Shown piece by piece: positions 17,727 to 25,910 of a stretch of DNA of 64,000 nt (position 1 is its first letter; each line of letters opens with the position of its first letter). Where the stretch lies: positions 816,493 to 880,492 of the forward strand of contig NZ_KB891316.1 of NCBI RefSeq assembly GCF_000373385.1, given 5' to 3'. The notes below the pieces were generated by a model. That model had not been told where the DNA came from and searched no databases. It saw nothing but the letters and a program-made list of their open reading frames with translations. The translations under genes and the position numbers were made by a program. Origin of the DNA: Thiobacillus thioparus DSM 505 (GTDB lineage: Bacteria; Pseudomonadota; Gammaproteobacteria; Burkholderiales; Thiobacillaceae).

Positions 17727-17791
17727 CACTTCGGTCAAGTGGACGCTCCGCCGGCGAGCGGGCTCCGCACCCCTTACCTCCAACGTTAGGT
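17721..17791 (+). repeat. attC recombination site 1
   Basis: The site starts TTCTAAC and ends GTTAGGT, which pair as outer cores; inner boxes TCAAGTG and CCCTTAC give the second stem. The stretch AACGTTAGG before the next cassette is the standard junction. Only the first base departs from the RYYYAAC/GTTRRRY rule. Confidence 0.8.
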
Positions 17792-17797
17792 TCTCCA

Positions 17798-18583
17798 ATG
17801 ACGTCGATGCCGAATTTACTCAAAGGTCCGAAGTTCGGTGTTTGCAGACTTACGGGGACGCGTGGCCCCTATGTCAAGTCACACATCATTCCTGCCGCAC
17901 TTACTCGCCTTCCAACCAACGGTCAGAAGGCCGTTGAAACCGGTATTGGCCTCGGCGTAAAAAGGAGATTTGTTAGCTGGTATGACAACGAACTGGTTAC
18001 GCGAGTAGGCGAAGACATACTGGAAGAAATTGACACTCCTGCCATTGATGTACTTCGAGAGCACAAACTAATCTGGGGCAGTTGGGGGCCTGAGAACCGG
18101 CTGAAGACTAGTGACCTTCTTGCCGAGCCTGATGAACGAGCATATCGCGTAGTTAAATTCTCCCGCGCTAAGGAGTTACAGCTTTTTTTCCTTAGCGTGG
18201 TCTGGCGCTCCGCGGCAAGTCAACGGCCCGAGTTCTCTGATGTTCAGCTCCCAGCTGAACTCATGGAAGATCTTCGGCGACGTGTCTCCGCTAAGGACCC
18301 TGGTGCTTTTGGTGATTATCCAGTTCAGTTATTCCAAATAATCTCCAAGGGAATCGTGCACAACCGCGCCCCGCTGCTGGAGAGAACGGTTGTGGAGTTG
18401 GAGGCTGGTGACCGCCGCGAAATGGATTACGTTCGAATCTACTTCGATGGTCTGGTCGCGCGCGTGCATTTGGCACTTCGCGAAGTTTCGACGAGCGGTA
18501 TCTCGGAACGTGTCTTCGATCCGGAGAAGGAACCATTGTCTTTGCTCATGAATTTGAGGTGTCACGTACCGCAGCGAATATGA
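17798..18583 (+). CDS. Hypothetical protein of integron cassette 2, probably frameshifted near its 3' end
   Basis: The open frame gives 261 residues beginning MTSMPNLLKGPKFG, with C-x-L-T-G and KSHIIPAALT near the N-terminus, a pattern recalling cassette proteins with an HNH-like or metal-binding start, but I do not recognise the family. It starts six bases after attC site 1. Around 18505-18535 the sequence appears to have lost one base: the -1 frame continues with IVFAHEFEVSRTAA to ALTT and stops at 18678, exactly inside the core of attC site 2, where a cassette gene should end. So the true gene probably spans 17798-18678; this could be a real mutation or a sequencing error. Confidence 0.65.
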   Translation: MTSMPNLLKGPKFGVCRLTGTRGPYVKSHIIPAALTRLPTNGQKAVETGIGLGVKRRFVSWYDNELVTRVGEDILEEIDTPAIDVLREHKLIWGSWGPENRLKTSDLLAEPDERAYRVVKFSRAKELQLFFLSVVWRSAASQRPEFSDVQLPAELMEDLRRRVSAKDPGAFGDYPVQLFQIISKGIVHNRAPLLERTVVELEAGDRREMDYVRIYFDGLVARVHLALREVSTSGISERVFDPEKEPLSLLMNLRCHVPQRI

Positions 18584-18672
18584 AGGAGATGGTCGCGACC
18601 GTTGTAAAGGAAGGCATGAAGCCACCGGCACGACTGACCGCAATTGCCGCAGCCGTCCGCGATGCGCTGACA

Positions 18673-18750
18673 ACCTAACCCTTCAGTCAATCGGACGTCC
18701 ACGAGCGTGCTTCTTCCGCTTGCGGCCGCCGGTTACTTCAAACGTTGAAC
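18673..18750 (+). repeat. attC recombination site 2
   Basis: ACCTAAC (18673-18679) and GTTGAAC (18744-18750) match RYYYAAC and GTTRRRY exactly. Inner boxes GTCAATCGG and CCGGTTACT pair with few mismatches. The 78-base length fits the attC range. Confidence 0.82.
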
Positions 18751-18797
18751 AGCGCGTCGACCGCTTAGGGCCGAAGATCCGACATATGGCATGGTTA

Positions 18798-18836
18798 GCC
18801 TAACCGGCAGCTTCGGCCGAGAACCCGACGTTAGAC
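18798..18836 (+). repeat. Possible short or degenerate attC-like element
   Basis: GCCTAAC and GTTAGAC fit the core rule, but only 25 bases separate them and no inner boxes are evident. It overlaps a nested hairpin in which GGCCGAAG (18769-18776) pairs with CTTCGGCC (18811-18818) and GGTTAG with CTAACC. From 18837 to the CorA-type gene end at 18945 I see nothing recognisable. Confidence 0.4.
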
Positions 18837-18944
18837 TCGGCGAGTCAGACTGACCGCATTGGGTCGATTTGAGCCGTCTACCGAACCCAGTCTTTTTTCA
18901 AAAACGGACGTACTGATTGAAACGAATATCCGTAGAAGGCGCCC

Positions 18945-20315
18945 TCAGGCTTCCTTCCGCTGCCGCGCAGCGAGCGTCTGCTGGGCCTTGCGCTGTTCGA
19001 GATGGCGCAGTGCGTGATAGGTGCCGAAACCGAGCGCGCCCATCGCCAGCGTGAAGGCGCCGTAGGAAATCGGCCACGGGATGCCGGCGGTCATCATCGA
19101 GAATTCAGACATGCCGCCGATGCCGGCGATGATGTTGATCGGCACGAACACGACCGAAATCGCGGTCAGCTTGGACACGCGCTTGTTCTGGTTGATGTTG
19201 ATGAAGCCGACGGTGGCATCCATCAGGAAGTTGATCTTGTTGAAGAGGAAGGACGTGTGGCCGTCGAGCGATTCGATGTCGCGCAGGATCTGCCGTGCGT
19301 CCTCATGCTGCTCCGTCGTGAGCAGGCGGCCGCGCATCAGGAAGGAGAGCGCGCGGCGGGTGTCGAGCACGTTGCGGCGGATGCGGCCGTTCAAGTCCTC
19401 GCCCTTGGCGATCTCGGCGAGGATTTCGGCGGCTTCGTCGTCGGTGACCTGCGGCGACAGCACCTGGCGGCCGACGCGCTCGAATTCGCCGTAGACGTCC
19501 TCGAGCGCGTCGGCCGAGTATTCGACATCGGCACCATAGAGGTCAAGCAGGACGTCCTTGCCGTCGGAAACATAACCGGGCTGGGTGCGGGCGCGCAGCC
19601 GCTGCAGGCGGAAGACCGGCAGTTCCTCGTTGCGCACCGAGAACAGGATGTTGCGGTGGAGAATGAAGGCCACCGGGACGTTGCGCGAATCGCCCTGCTT
19701 GTCGAGCAGGAAGTTCGAGCTCATGTGCACCGCATCGTTGTCGTCGATGTAGAAGCGCGCGCTTTCCTCGATGTCGGTGACCTCTTCCGGGTCGGGCAGG
19801 TAAAGCTCGAAGAACTCGCCTACCCAGGCGCGCACGCTTGCGGTGGGCGCGACGAGGTCGACCCACATCGGGTTGACGTTGGCCAGGTCGGCGCGGCTGT
19901 CGATGCGCACCTGGCTCAGGCGGCCATTCTTCAACTCGAAGGCCGAGAGCATGTTGCGCGCGCTGCTGTGGGGACGCGCCCCCAACAGTTCGGCGCGCAC
20001 GTCGTCCGATACGATTTCCAGGACCAGTTCGCAGCGGTTTTCTTCGACTTCCTGCCAGGCGGCAAGTCGATCTTCTTCCGGCAAGGCCTCGATGACCCGC
20101 GCGATCTCGCCGGCCGACAGTCGGCGCAGCAGGTTGTGCAGTTCGACCAGATGCTGCCGGTGCACCAGGCCTTCGACCAGTTCGTGGCGCGGCATGTCCT
20201 GCTTCTGCACCAGGGCTTCGACGCGCCGCTGGCGCGCGAGCAGCAGTTGCACCTCGCTGAGGTGCTGCTCCAACTGGTTCTGCGCGCGCGGGCGTTGATC
20301 GATGGGTTCCGACAT
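18945..20315 (-). CDS. CorA-family divalent cation transporter with MgtE-N-like domain
   Basis: The 456-residue protein starts with about 110 residues (LVELHNLLRRLSAGEIARVIEAL) that resemble the MgtE N-terminal helical domain, then the CorA cytoplasmic funnel and two C-terminal membrane helices. CorA channels end the first helix in a GMN selectivity motif; here it reads GGMSEFSMM, with serine for asparagine, which may alter ion preference. The basic C-terminal tail (LEQRKAQQTLAARQRKEA) is usual. The start at 20315 (MSEPIDQRPR) is chosen because the frame further upstream has no protein-like character. Confidence 0.88.
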   Translation of the reverse strand: MSEPIDQRPRAQNQLEQHLSEVQLLLARQRRVEALVQKQDMPRHELVEGLVHRQHLVELHNLLRRLSAGEIARVIEALPEEDRLAAWQEVEENRCELVLEIVSDDVRAELLGARPHSSARNMLSAFELKNGRLSQVRIDSRADLANVNPMWVDLVAPTASVRAWVGEFFELYLPDPEEVTDIEESARFYIDDNDAVHMSSNFLLDKQGDSRNVPVAFILHRNILFSVRNEELPVFRLQRLRARTQPGYVSDGKDVLLDLYGADVEYSADALEDVYGEFERVGRQVLSPQVTDDEAAEILAEIAKGEDLNGRIRRNVLDTRRALSFLMRGRLLTTEQHEDARQILRDIESLDGHTSFLFNKINFLMDATVGFININQNKRVSKLTAISVVFVPINIIAGIGGMSEFSMMTAGIPWPISYGAFTLAMGALGFGTYHALRHLEQRKAQQTLAARQRKEA

Positions 20316-20483
20316 GGCGCGTATTCTACGCTCGACGACTCGTTCAAGGCACGGCTTCAGACCGCGAATAGGCGACAAAATGCCATCCCGCCAGCAACCC
20401 GAACCGGAGGCGCTCATCCCGGCAGAATCGACGCCAGCGAACCATGGCGCGTTACAATCGCGGGGCTTTTTAATATCCACCCC

Positions 20484-20636
20484 ATGACCGAAAACCCCGA
20501 AAACCCGTCGCCACACATCAGTCAGGAACGCGTGAAGCACGATCCGGCCATCGGCGCGTCGGTACGGCCCGTTGTCATCCCTGACAGCATGGGCTTCTTC
20601 ATCTTGCACGGGCTCGCCACCCTGTTGCTGCCATGA
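20484..20636 (+). CDS. Small protein of 50 residues upstream of msbA
   Basis: ATG at 20484 opens a 50-residue frame ending in TGA that overlaps the msbA start by four bases, which would couple their translation. The product has a polar, proline-rich N-terminus and a hydrophobic tail (MGFFILHGLATLLLP), possibly membrane-associated. A TACAAT hexamer about 30 bases upstream could be a -10 box. I do not recognise it; coding status rests on the overlap and position only. Confidence 0.45.
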   Translation: MTENPENPSPHISQERVKHDPAIGASVRPVVIPDSMGFFILHGLATLLLP

Positions 20637-22375
20637 CGCCCGCTCCCGACAGCCGCGTGCTATATGGCCGCCTGCTCGGCTATGTAAAGCCGTATTGGCG
20701 CATGTTCGCGCTGTCCCTCGTCGCGCTGGTCCTCACCGCCGCCACCGAGCCGATGCTGCCGGCCTTGTTCAAGCCGTTGCTGGACAAGGGCTTCGTTGCC
20801 AAGGATCAGGATTTCATCCGCTGGGTTCCGATCCTGTTGCTGGCCTTGTTCCTGGTGCGCGGTATCACCAGCTTCATCAGCACCTATTGCATGGCCTGGG
20901 TCGGCAGCCGCCTGGTGATGGATCTGCGCGCCACCATGTTCGACAAGCTGATGACGCTGCCGACGCGCTACTTCGACCAGAACCCGAGTGGCCAGCTGAT
21001 CGCCCATCTGGCTTTCAACGTCACCCAGGTGACGCAGTCGGCCACCAGTTCGCTCACCACGCTGGTGCGCGACACGGTGACGGTGCTGGGGCTGCTCGGC
21101 TATCTGCTGTGGCTGAACTGGCAGCTGACGCTGATCGTGTTCGCGCTGGTGCCGCTCACGCTGTGGGTGGTGCGCGTCGCAAGTAAACGGTTACGGGGCC
21201 TGTCGCGCAAGGCGCAGCAGAACATCGGCGACCTCACCCAGGTGGTCGACGAAGCGGTGGGCGGACACCGTGTGGTCAAGCTGTATGGCGGCGAGGACTA
21301 CGAGCAGACGCGCTTCCGCGCGGCGGCCAATCTGGCGCGACTGTTCGAGATGAAGCGCGTCGCCGCCAACGCGGTGTACGAACCCGTGATCCAGCTGATC
21401 GCCGCGATCGCGCTCGCCATCATCGTCTACATCGCCGCCGACCAGGCGAGCGACAACGCCACCACGGTGGGCGGCTTCGTCGCTTTCTTCATGGCGATGC
21501 TGCTGCTGTTCGCGCCGCTGAAACGGCTCACCTCGGTCAACGACCAGCTGCAGCGCGGGCTGGCCGCGGCCGAGACCATATTCATCATGCTCGACGAGGA
21601 CGCCGAGCGCGACAGCGGCACGCGCACGCTCGAGCGCATCGAAGGCCGGCTGGCGCTGCGCGACGTGGCGCTGACCTATCCCGGCAAGACCGTGCCGGCG
21701 CTGGCCGGCATCACGCTCGACATCGCCCCCGGCGAGACAGTGGCGATGGTCGGTGCGTCGGGCTCGGGCAAGACCACGCTGGCCAATCTGGTGCCGCGCT
21801 TCTACGACCCGGATTCCGGCTCGATCCAGCTCGACGGCTTCGACGTCCGCGACATCCGCCTGCAGAACCTGCGCAGCCACATTGCCCTGGTGTCGCAGGA
21901 CGTGGTGCTGTTCAACGATACGCTGGCGCACAACATCGCCTACGGCCACAAACGCGACGCCACGGTCGACGAGATCCGCGCCGCCTGCGTCGCCGCGCAT
22001 GCCTGGGATTTCATCCAGGCCATGCCCGACGGCCTCGACACGCTGATCGGCGAGAACGGCATGCGACTGTCCGGCGGCCAGCGTCAGCGCATCGCCATCG
22101 CACGCGCTATCCTGAAGAACGCACCGCTGCTGATCCTGGACGAGGCCACCTCGGCCCTGGACAACGAATCCGAACGCCACGTGCAGGCCGCGCTCGAAGC
22201 ACTGATGGCAAACCGCACCACGCTGGTCATCGCGCATCGCCTGTCCACCATCGAACGCGCCGACCGGATTGTCGTTCTGGAAGGCGGTCGCATCGTCGAA
22301 GTCGGCAGTCACGCCGACCTGATCGCCCGGCAGGGCCGTTACGCACAGCTGCACGCGCTGCAGTTTTCCGCATGA
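20633..22375 (+). CDS. msbA: Lipid A export ABC transporter, ATP-binding/permease
   Basis: The 580-residue half-transporter has six membrane helices (about 20-310) and a nucleotide-binding domain with Walker A GASGSGKTT (about 374-382), signature LSGGQRQRIAIARA and Walker B LLILDEATSALD. MsbA flips lipid A-core across the inner membrane as a homodimer. The length and overall pattern match MsbA closely, but related multidrug half-transporters look similar. It overlaps the small upstream gene and ttcA by four bases each. Confidence 0.92.
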   Translation: MTPAPDSRVLYGRLLGYVKPYWRMFALSLVALVLTAATEPMLPALFKPLLDKGFVAKDQDFIRWVPILLLALFLVRGITSFISTYCMAWVGSRLVMDLRATMFDKLMTLPTRYFDQNPSGQLIAHLAFNVTQVTQSATSSLTTLVRDTVTVLGLLGYLLWLNWQLTLIVFALVPLTLWVVRVASKRLRGLSRKAQQNIGDLTQVVDEAVGGHRVVKLYGGEDYEQTRFRAAANLARLFEMKRVAANAVYEPVIQLIAAIALAIIVYIAADQASDNATTVGGFVAFFMAMLLLFAPLKRLTSVNDQLQRGLAAAETIFIMLDEDAERDSGTRTLERIEGRLALRDVALTYPGKTVPALAGITLDIAPGETVAMVGASGSGKTTLANLVPRFYDPDSGSIQLDGFDVRDIRLQNLRSHIALVSQDVVLFNDTLAHNIAYGHKRDATVDEIRAACVAAHAWDFIQAMPDGLDTLIGENGMRLSGGQRQRIAIARAILKNAPLLILDEATSALDNESERHVQAALEALMANRTTLVIAHRLSTIERADRIVVLEGGRIVEVGSHADLIARQGRYAQLHALQFSA

Positions 22376-23226
22376 GTCAGGACTTGAACGTAAGCGCCGT
22401 TCGGCCTGAGCCCTTCGACCCGGCTCAGGACAGGCCTGTGGAAGGCTATGTGTCCGCCCATGCTTCGACAGGCTCAGCACGAACGGATACAGCCTGGGTG
22501 AAACCCGCGCGCTCGCTGCTCACCGCGGCCGGCCGCGCCATCGGCGACTTCCGCATGATCCGCGAAGGCGACCGCATCCTGCTCGGCCTGTCGGGCGGCA
22601 AGGATTCGCTGTCGCTGCTGCATACCCTGCACCATCTGCAACAGAAGGCGCCGGTGAAATTCGAACTGCTCGCCTGCACGGTCGATCCGCAGTCCGACCA
22701 GTTCGATCCCTCGCCGCTCACACCCTACATGGCCGCACTCGGCGTGCCCTACTTCCTTGAATCGCAACCCATCCTGGATGAGGCGCAGAAGACGCTGACC
22801 AAGGACAGCGACTCGTACTGCGCCTATTGCTCGCGCATGCGGCGCGGCATCCTCTATCGCGTCGCGCGCGAACAAGGCTGCAACGTCGTCGCGCTGGCAC
22901 AGCATCTCGACGACCTCGCCGAAACGCTGATGATGTCGATGCTGTTCGGCGGCAAGCTCCGGACCATGTCGCCGCATTACCTGAACGACGCCGGCGACCT
23001 GCGCATCATCCGGCCCTTCGCGTATGCGCGCGAACGCCAGACCCGCGCCTTCGCCGCCGATTCCGGCTTGCCGGTGATCTTCGAGAACTGCCCGGCCTGC
23101 TTCGCCAAGCCGCAGCAGCGCTACGCGATGAAACAGATGCTGGCCGAACAGGAGAAACAGCATCCGCGTATCTTCAACAGCCTGTTGACCGCGATGCGGC
23201 CGCTGATGGGCGAGCCGCCTGCCTGA
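22372..23226 (+). CDS. ttcA: tRNA 2-thiocytidine (C32) synthetase TtcA with inserted repeat peptide
   Basis: TtcA thiolates cytidine 32 of certain tRNAs using an iron-sulfur cluster. The PP-loop SGGKDS is at 74-79 and the cluster cysteines are at 150 and 153 (CAYC), followed by QHLDDLAET. The first 45 residues are longer than usual, because residues about 9-39 are encoded by a REP-like repeat element (22397-22486) that keeps the frame. The conserved domain starts at about residue 43, so function is probably intact. The start overlaps msbA by four bases; a downstream start after the repeat cannot be excluded. Confidence 0.93.
   Translation: MSQDLNVSAVRPEPFDPAQDRPVEGYVSAHASTGSARTDTAWVKPARSLLTAAGRAIGDFRMIREGDRILLGLSGGKDSLSLLHTLHHLQQKAPVKFELLACTVDPQSDQFDPSPLTPYMAALGVPYFLESQPILDEAQKTLTKDSDSYCAYCSRMRRGILYRVAREQGCNVVALAQHLDDLAETLMMSMLFGGKLRTMSPHYLNDAGDLRIIRPFAYARERQTRAFAADSGLPVIFENCPACFAKPQQRYAMKQMLAEQEKQHPRIFNSLLTAMRPLMGEPPA
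22397..22486. repeat. REP-like palindromic element inside ttcA
   Basis: CCGTTCGGCCTGAGCCC at 22397 is inverted to GGCTCAGCACGAACGG ending at 22486, and a third partial copy (CTTCGACCCGGCTCAGGAC) starts at 22413. The motif TTCGACAGGCTCAGCACGAACGG belongs to a widely dispersed bacterial intergenic repeat type. The element is 90 bases long, so it adds 30 codons without frameshift. Confidence 0.8.
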
Positions 23227-23301
23227 TTTCCAGGCACTGTCGTTTCCCCGTAAAATCAACCCTTTGTTTTGGTTGACATTTTCCACAAAGAGAACAAGGT
23301 T

Positions 23302-24417
23302 ATGACCGCTTCCTTTATTCCGCCCAAGCGCATCCTCATGGGTCCGGGGCCCTCCGACGTGCCCCAGCGCGTGCTCGACGCGATGGCACGTCCGACCATC
23401 GGCCACCTCGACCCCGCGTTCGTCGACCTGATGGAACAGATCAAGTCCATGCTGCGCATGGCGTTCCAGACCGAGAACGCGCTGACCTTCCCGGTCTCGG
23501 CACCGGGTTCGGCAGGGATGGAAATGTGTTTCGTCAACCTGGTGGAGCCCGGCGACAAGGTGATCGTCTGCCGCAACGGCGTGTTCGGCGGGCGCATGCT
23601 GGAAAACGTCAAGCGCACCAGCGGCGTGCCGGTGATCGTCGACGACGCCTGGGGCGCACCGGTCGATCCGCAGAAAGTGCGCGACGCCTTCAAAGCGAAT
23701 CCAGATGCAAAAATGCTGGCGTTCGTCCACGCGGAAACCTCGACCGGCGCGCAAAGCGACGCCGAGGCGCTCAGCAAGATCGCGCAGGAATTCGGCGCGC
23801 TCACCATCATGGATTGCGTCACCAGTCTGGGCGGCACGCCGCTGTATATGGACAAATGGGGCATCGATGCAGTGTATTCCGGCAGCCAGAAATGCCTGTC
23901 CTGCACGCCCGGCCTGTCGCCCGTTTCGTTCTCCGAGCGCGCCATCAATCGCATCAAGGCGCGCACAACCGTCGTGCAGAGCTGGTTCCTCGACCTCAAC
24001 CTCGTGCTCGGCTACTGGCAATCCGCCGGCAAGCGCACCTACCACCACACGGCACCGATCAACCCGATGTACGGTCTGCACGAAGCGCTGGTGATCCTGG
24101 AGGAAGAAGGTCTGGAGAACGCCTGGGCGCGCCACCGTGCCATGCACGAAAAACTCAAGGCCGGTCTCGAAGCCCTGGGCTTGAAATACGTGGTGGATGC
24201 GTCCGCGCGCCTGCCGCAGCTCAACTCGATTTACGTGCCCGAAGGCGTCGACGAGGCAGCGATCCGCGCCCGCCTGCTCACTGAGTTCAACCTTGAAATC
24301 GGCGCCGGCCTCGGCGACATGGCCGGCAAGATCTGGCGCATCGGCTTGATGGGCTATTCCGCCAAGCAGGAGAATGTCGACTATTGTCTGAAGGCACTCA
24401 AGGCCTGCCTGCACTGA
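23302..24417 (+). CDS. Class-V aminotransferase, alanine-glyoxylate/serine-pyruvate type
   Basis: The 371-residue PLP enzyme starts with ILMGPGPSDVPQRVLDAM, as in alanine-glyoxylate and serine-glyoxylate aminotransferases. VSAPGSAGMEM binds the cofactor phosphate, HAETSTGA and MDCVTSLGG hold the ring-binding aspartate, and SGSQKCLSCTPGLSP contains the Schiff-base lysine. The amino donor cannot be told from sequence. The start at 23302 gives the family N-terminus; a TTG frame extension upstream is unlikely. An inverted repeat TCAACC/GGTTGA lies at 23256-23276 in its leader. Confidence 0.9.
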   Translation: MTASFIPPKRILMGPGPSDVPQRVLDAMARPTIGHLDPAFVDLMEQIKSMLRMAFQTENALTFPVSAPGSAGMEMCFVNLVEPGDKVIVCRNGVFGGRMLENVKRTSGVPVIVDDAWGAPVDPQKVRDAFKANPDAKMLAFVHAETSTGAQSDAEALSKIAQEFGALTIMDCVTSLGGTPLYMDKWGIDAVYSGSQKCLSCTPGLSPVSFSERAINRIKARTTVVQSWFLDLNLVLGYWQSAGKRTYHHTAPINPMYGLHEALVILEEEGLENAWARHRAMHEKLKAGLEALGLKYVVDASARLPQLNSIYVPEGVDEAAIRARLLTEFNLEIGAGLGDMAGKIWRIGLMGYSAKQENVDYCLKALKACLH

Positions 24418-24446
24418 TCCAGGCACGGTAAGCCACGCAGGTGTTC

Positions 24447-24481
24447 AAAATAAAAACCGGTATCGAACCGGTTTTTATTTT
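24447..24481. terminator. Bidirectional terminator
   Basis: AAAATAAAAACCGGT pairs perfectly with ACCGGTTTTTATTTT around ATCGA. It lies between the converging aminotransferase (+) and CBS-domain (-) genes and overlaps the stop codon of the latter. Confidence 0.9.
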
Positions 24482-25791
24482 TCTTCAGTTGTCGTAGCGC
24501 TTTCCGCTACCTGTGTCGCCAGAACCTGATCCACCCGGTTGCGGTCGACATCCACCACTTCGAACTCCCAGTCTGCCCAGGTGAAGCGCTCCGCCTTGCG
24601 CGGAATGCGGCCCAGCGAGGCCAGCACGAACCCGCCGACCGTGTGATAGTTGCCCAGCGATTCCTGGGGTACATGGCGAATCCCCAGCCGGTCCTTCATC
24701 TCGTCGATGGGCAGCAGGCCATCCAGCAGCCAGGAGCCATCGGCCCGGCGTACGGCCAGGGCGTCTTCGGTGTCATCGGCCAGGGGCATCATGTCGCCCA
24801 CCAGCGAATACATCAGGTCGTCCAGTGTGACGATGCCTTCGGTAAGACCGAATTCGCTCACCACCAGGGCGAAATTGGCGCGCTGCTGGCGGAAGGTACG
24901 CAGCAGGTCGATGAGGGTGAGACTGGACGGCACGAACAGGGGTGGCGCGAGCGGCAGTTCGGCGAAGTCGATGTCGCCTTCCATGGCGGCCTTGAGAATG
25001 TCGTGGCTTTCGGCAATGCCGATCACCTGCTGCAGGTCGCCCTTGCAGATGGGCAGGCGGGAATGCGGTGCCTCCTTCAGGGTGCGCAGGTTGTGCTCGC
25101 GGGGCGAGAGCAGATCCAGCCAGGCCACGTCCGCGACGGGCGTCATGATGGTGGCGAGACGCCAATCCTCCAGGCGCAGCACGTTGCCGAACAGCTCGCT
25201 TTCCTCCGGCGCGATGGTGCCTCTCCGCTCCCCCTCATCCACGAACGCCAGGATGTCCTCGATGCTGGTGACCGCGGGTGCTGACTCAATCGGTAGCAAG
25301 GCCAGTACACGGTCCGCAGCGAAGGACAGAAAACGGATTGCCGGGGACAACAAGTGGATGAACAAGGACATGAAAGGCGCGCAAAACGCTGCCACCTTTT
25401 CCGGATGCGCGAGCGCGATCCGCTTGGGCACGATCTCGCCCAGGATGATGGAAACCGCCGTGACGATCACGATGGTGGCGCCGAAGGCAATGGACTCACG
25501 CCATTCGGCCAGGCCGGGAATCGCGGCCCGGATGGCCGATTCGATGGACGTGGACAGAGCCGACTCGCCATAGATCCCCATCAGTAGTGCGGCGGCGGTG
25601 ATCCCCGTCTGACTGGCGGCCAGGAGCCTGCTCGGATGCTCCTTGATGGCCAGTGCCTTGGCGGCCCCCATGTCGCCGGCCTCGGCAAGCTGGGTCAAGC
25701 GACCGCGGCGGGCGGAGGCGAGCGCCATTTCCGCGAGCGAAAACATGCCGGAAAGCAGGATGAGCAGGATCAGGATCCACAGGGCATTCAT
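24475..25791 (-). CDS. CBS-domain membrane protein of the CorC/HlyC (TlyC) hemolysin family
   Basis: The 438-residue protein has a DUF21/CNNM membrane domain (about 1-190; ILILLILLSGMFSLAEMALASARR), two CBS domains (about 205-335) and a C-terminal CorC_HlyC domain ending in EVVDVDRNRVDQVL. Such proteins are called hemolysin-like, but characterised members act in magnesium or cobalt efflux or resistance. It is the only gene of its kind here and is not obviously linked to metF, which follows after a strong hairpin. Confidence 0.9.
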   Translation of the reverse strand: MNALWILILLILLSGMFSLAEMALASARRGRLTQLAEAGDMGAAKALAIKEHPSRLLAASQTGITAAALLMGIYGESALSTSIESAIRAAIPGLAEWRESIAFGATIVIVTAVSIILGEIVPKRIALAHPEKVAAFCAPFMSLFIHLLSPAIRFLSFAADRVLALLPIESAPAVTSIEDILAFVDEGERRGTIAPEESELFGNVLRLEDWRLATIMTPVADVAWLDLLSPREHNLRTLKEAPHSRLPICKGDLQQVIGIAESHDILKAAMEGDIDFAELPLAPPLFVPSSLTLIDLLRTFRQQRANFALVVSEFGLTEGIVTLDDLMYSLVGDMMPLADDTEDALAVRRADGSWLLDGLLPIDEMKDRLGIRHVPQESLGNYHTVGGFVLASLGRIPRKAERFTWADWEFEVVDVDRNRVDQVLATQVAESATTTEEK

Positions 25792-25860
25792 GATCAGGAA
25801 GCGGGAGCGGGGATGAGGGCGATTCTACCCGTCGCCTCGGACAGAGGACACGGCACGCAC

Positions 25861-25889
25861 GACAAGGCCCGCAGTCAGCGGGCCTTGTC
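25861..25889. terminator. Strong hairpin downstream of metF
   Basis: GACAAGGCCCGC and GCGGGCCTTGTC form a perfect 12-base stem with loop AGTCA between the metF end and the upstream side of the CBS gene. It lacks a T run, so termination is possible but not certain. Confidence 0.6.
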
Positions 25890-25910
25890 GACAACATCAA
25901 GCCGGGGACA

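Larger units (their letters stand above)
17192..18836 (+). mobile_element. Integron gene-cassette island without integrase (CALIN-like)
   Basis: Two ORFs in the same direction are each followed within the stop codon by an attC-type site, and a third attC-like element ends the region. Base composition is clearly lower in GC than the flanking mtgA and corA genes. No intI integrase is present in the window. The left boundary is tentative: GTTGGAA at 17192 is an imperfect core-site match; the right boundary is the GTTAGAC at 18830-18836. Confidence 0.75.

Noticed and set aside
19002-20636. Plus-strand open frame of 544 codons opposite the CorA-type gene
   Set aside because: It is the shadow of the transporter; only its final 50 codons from 20484 were kept, as a possible small gene.
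22474-24426. Minus-strand open frame of 650 codons across ttcA and the aminotransferase
   Set aside because: It spans two recognised genes plus their gap and has no protein-like composition.
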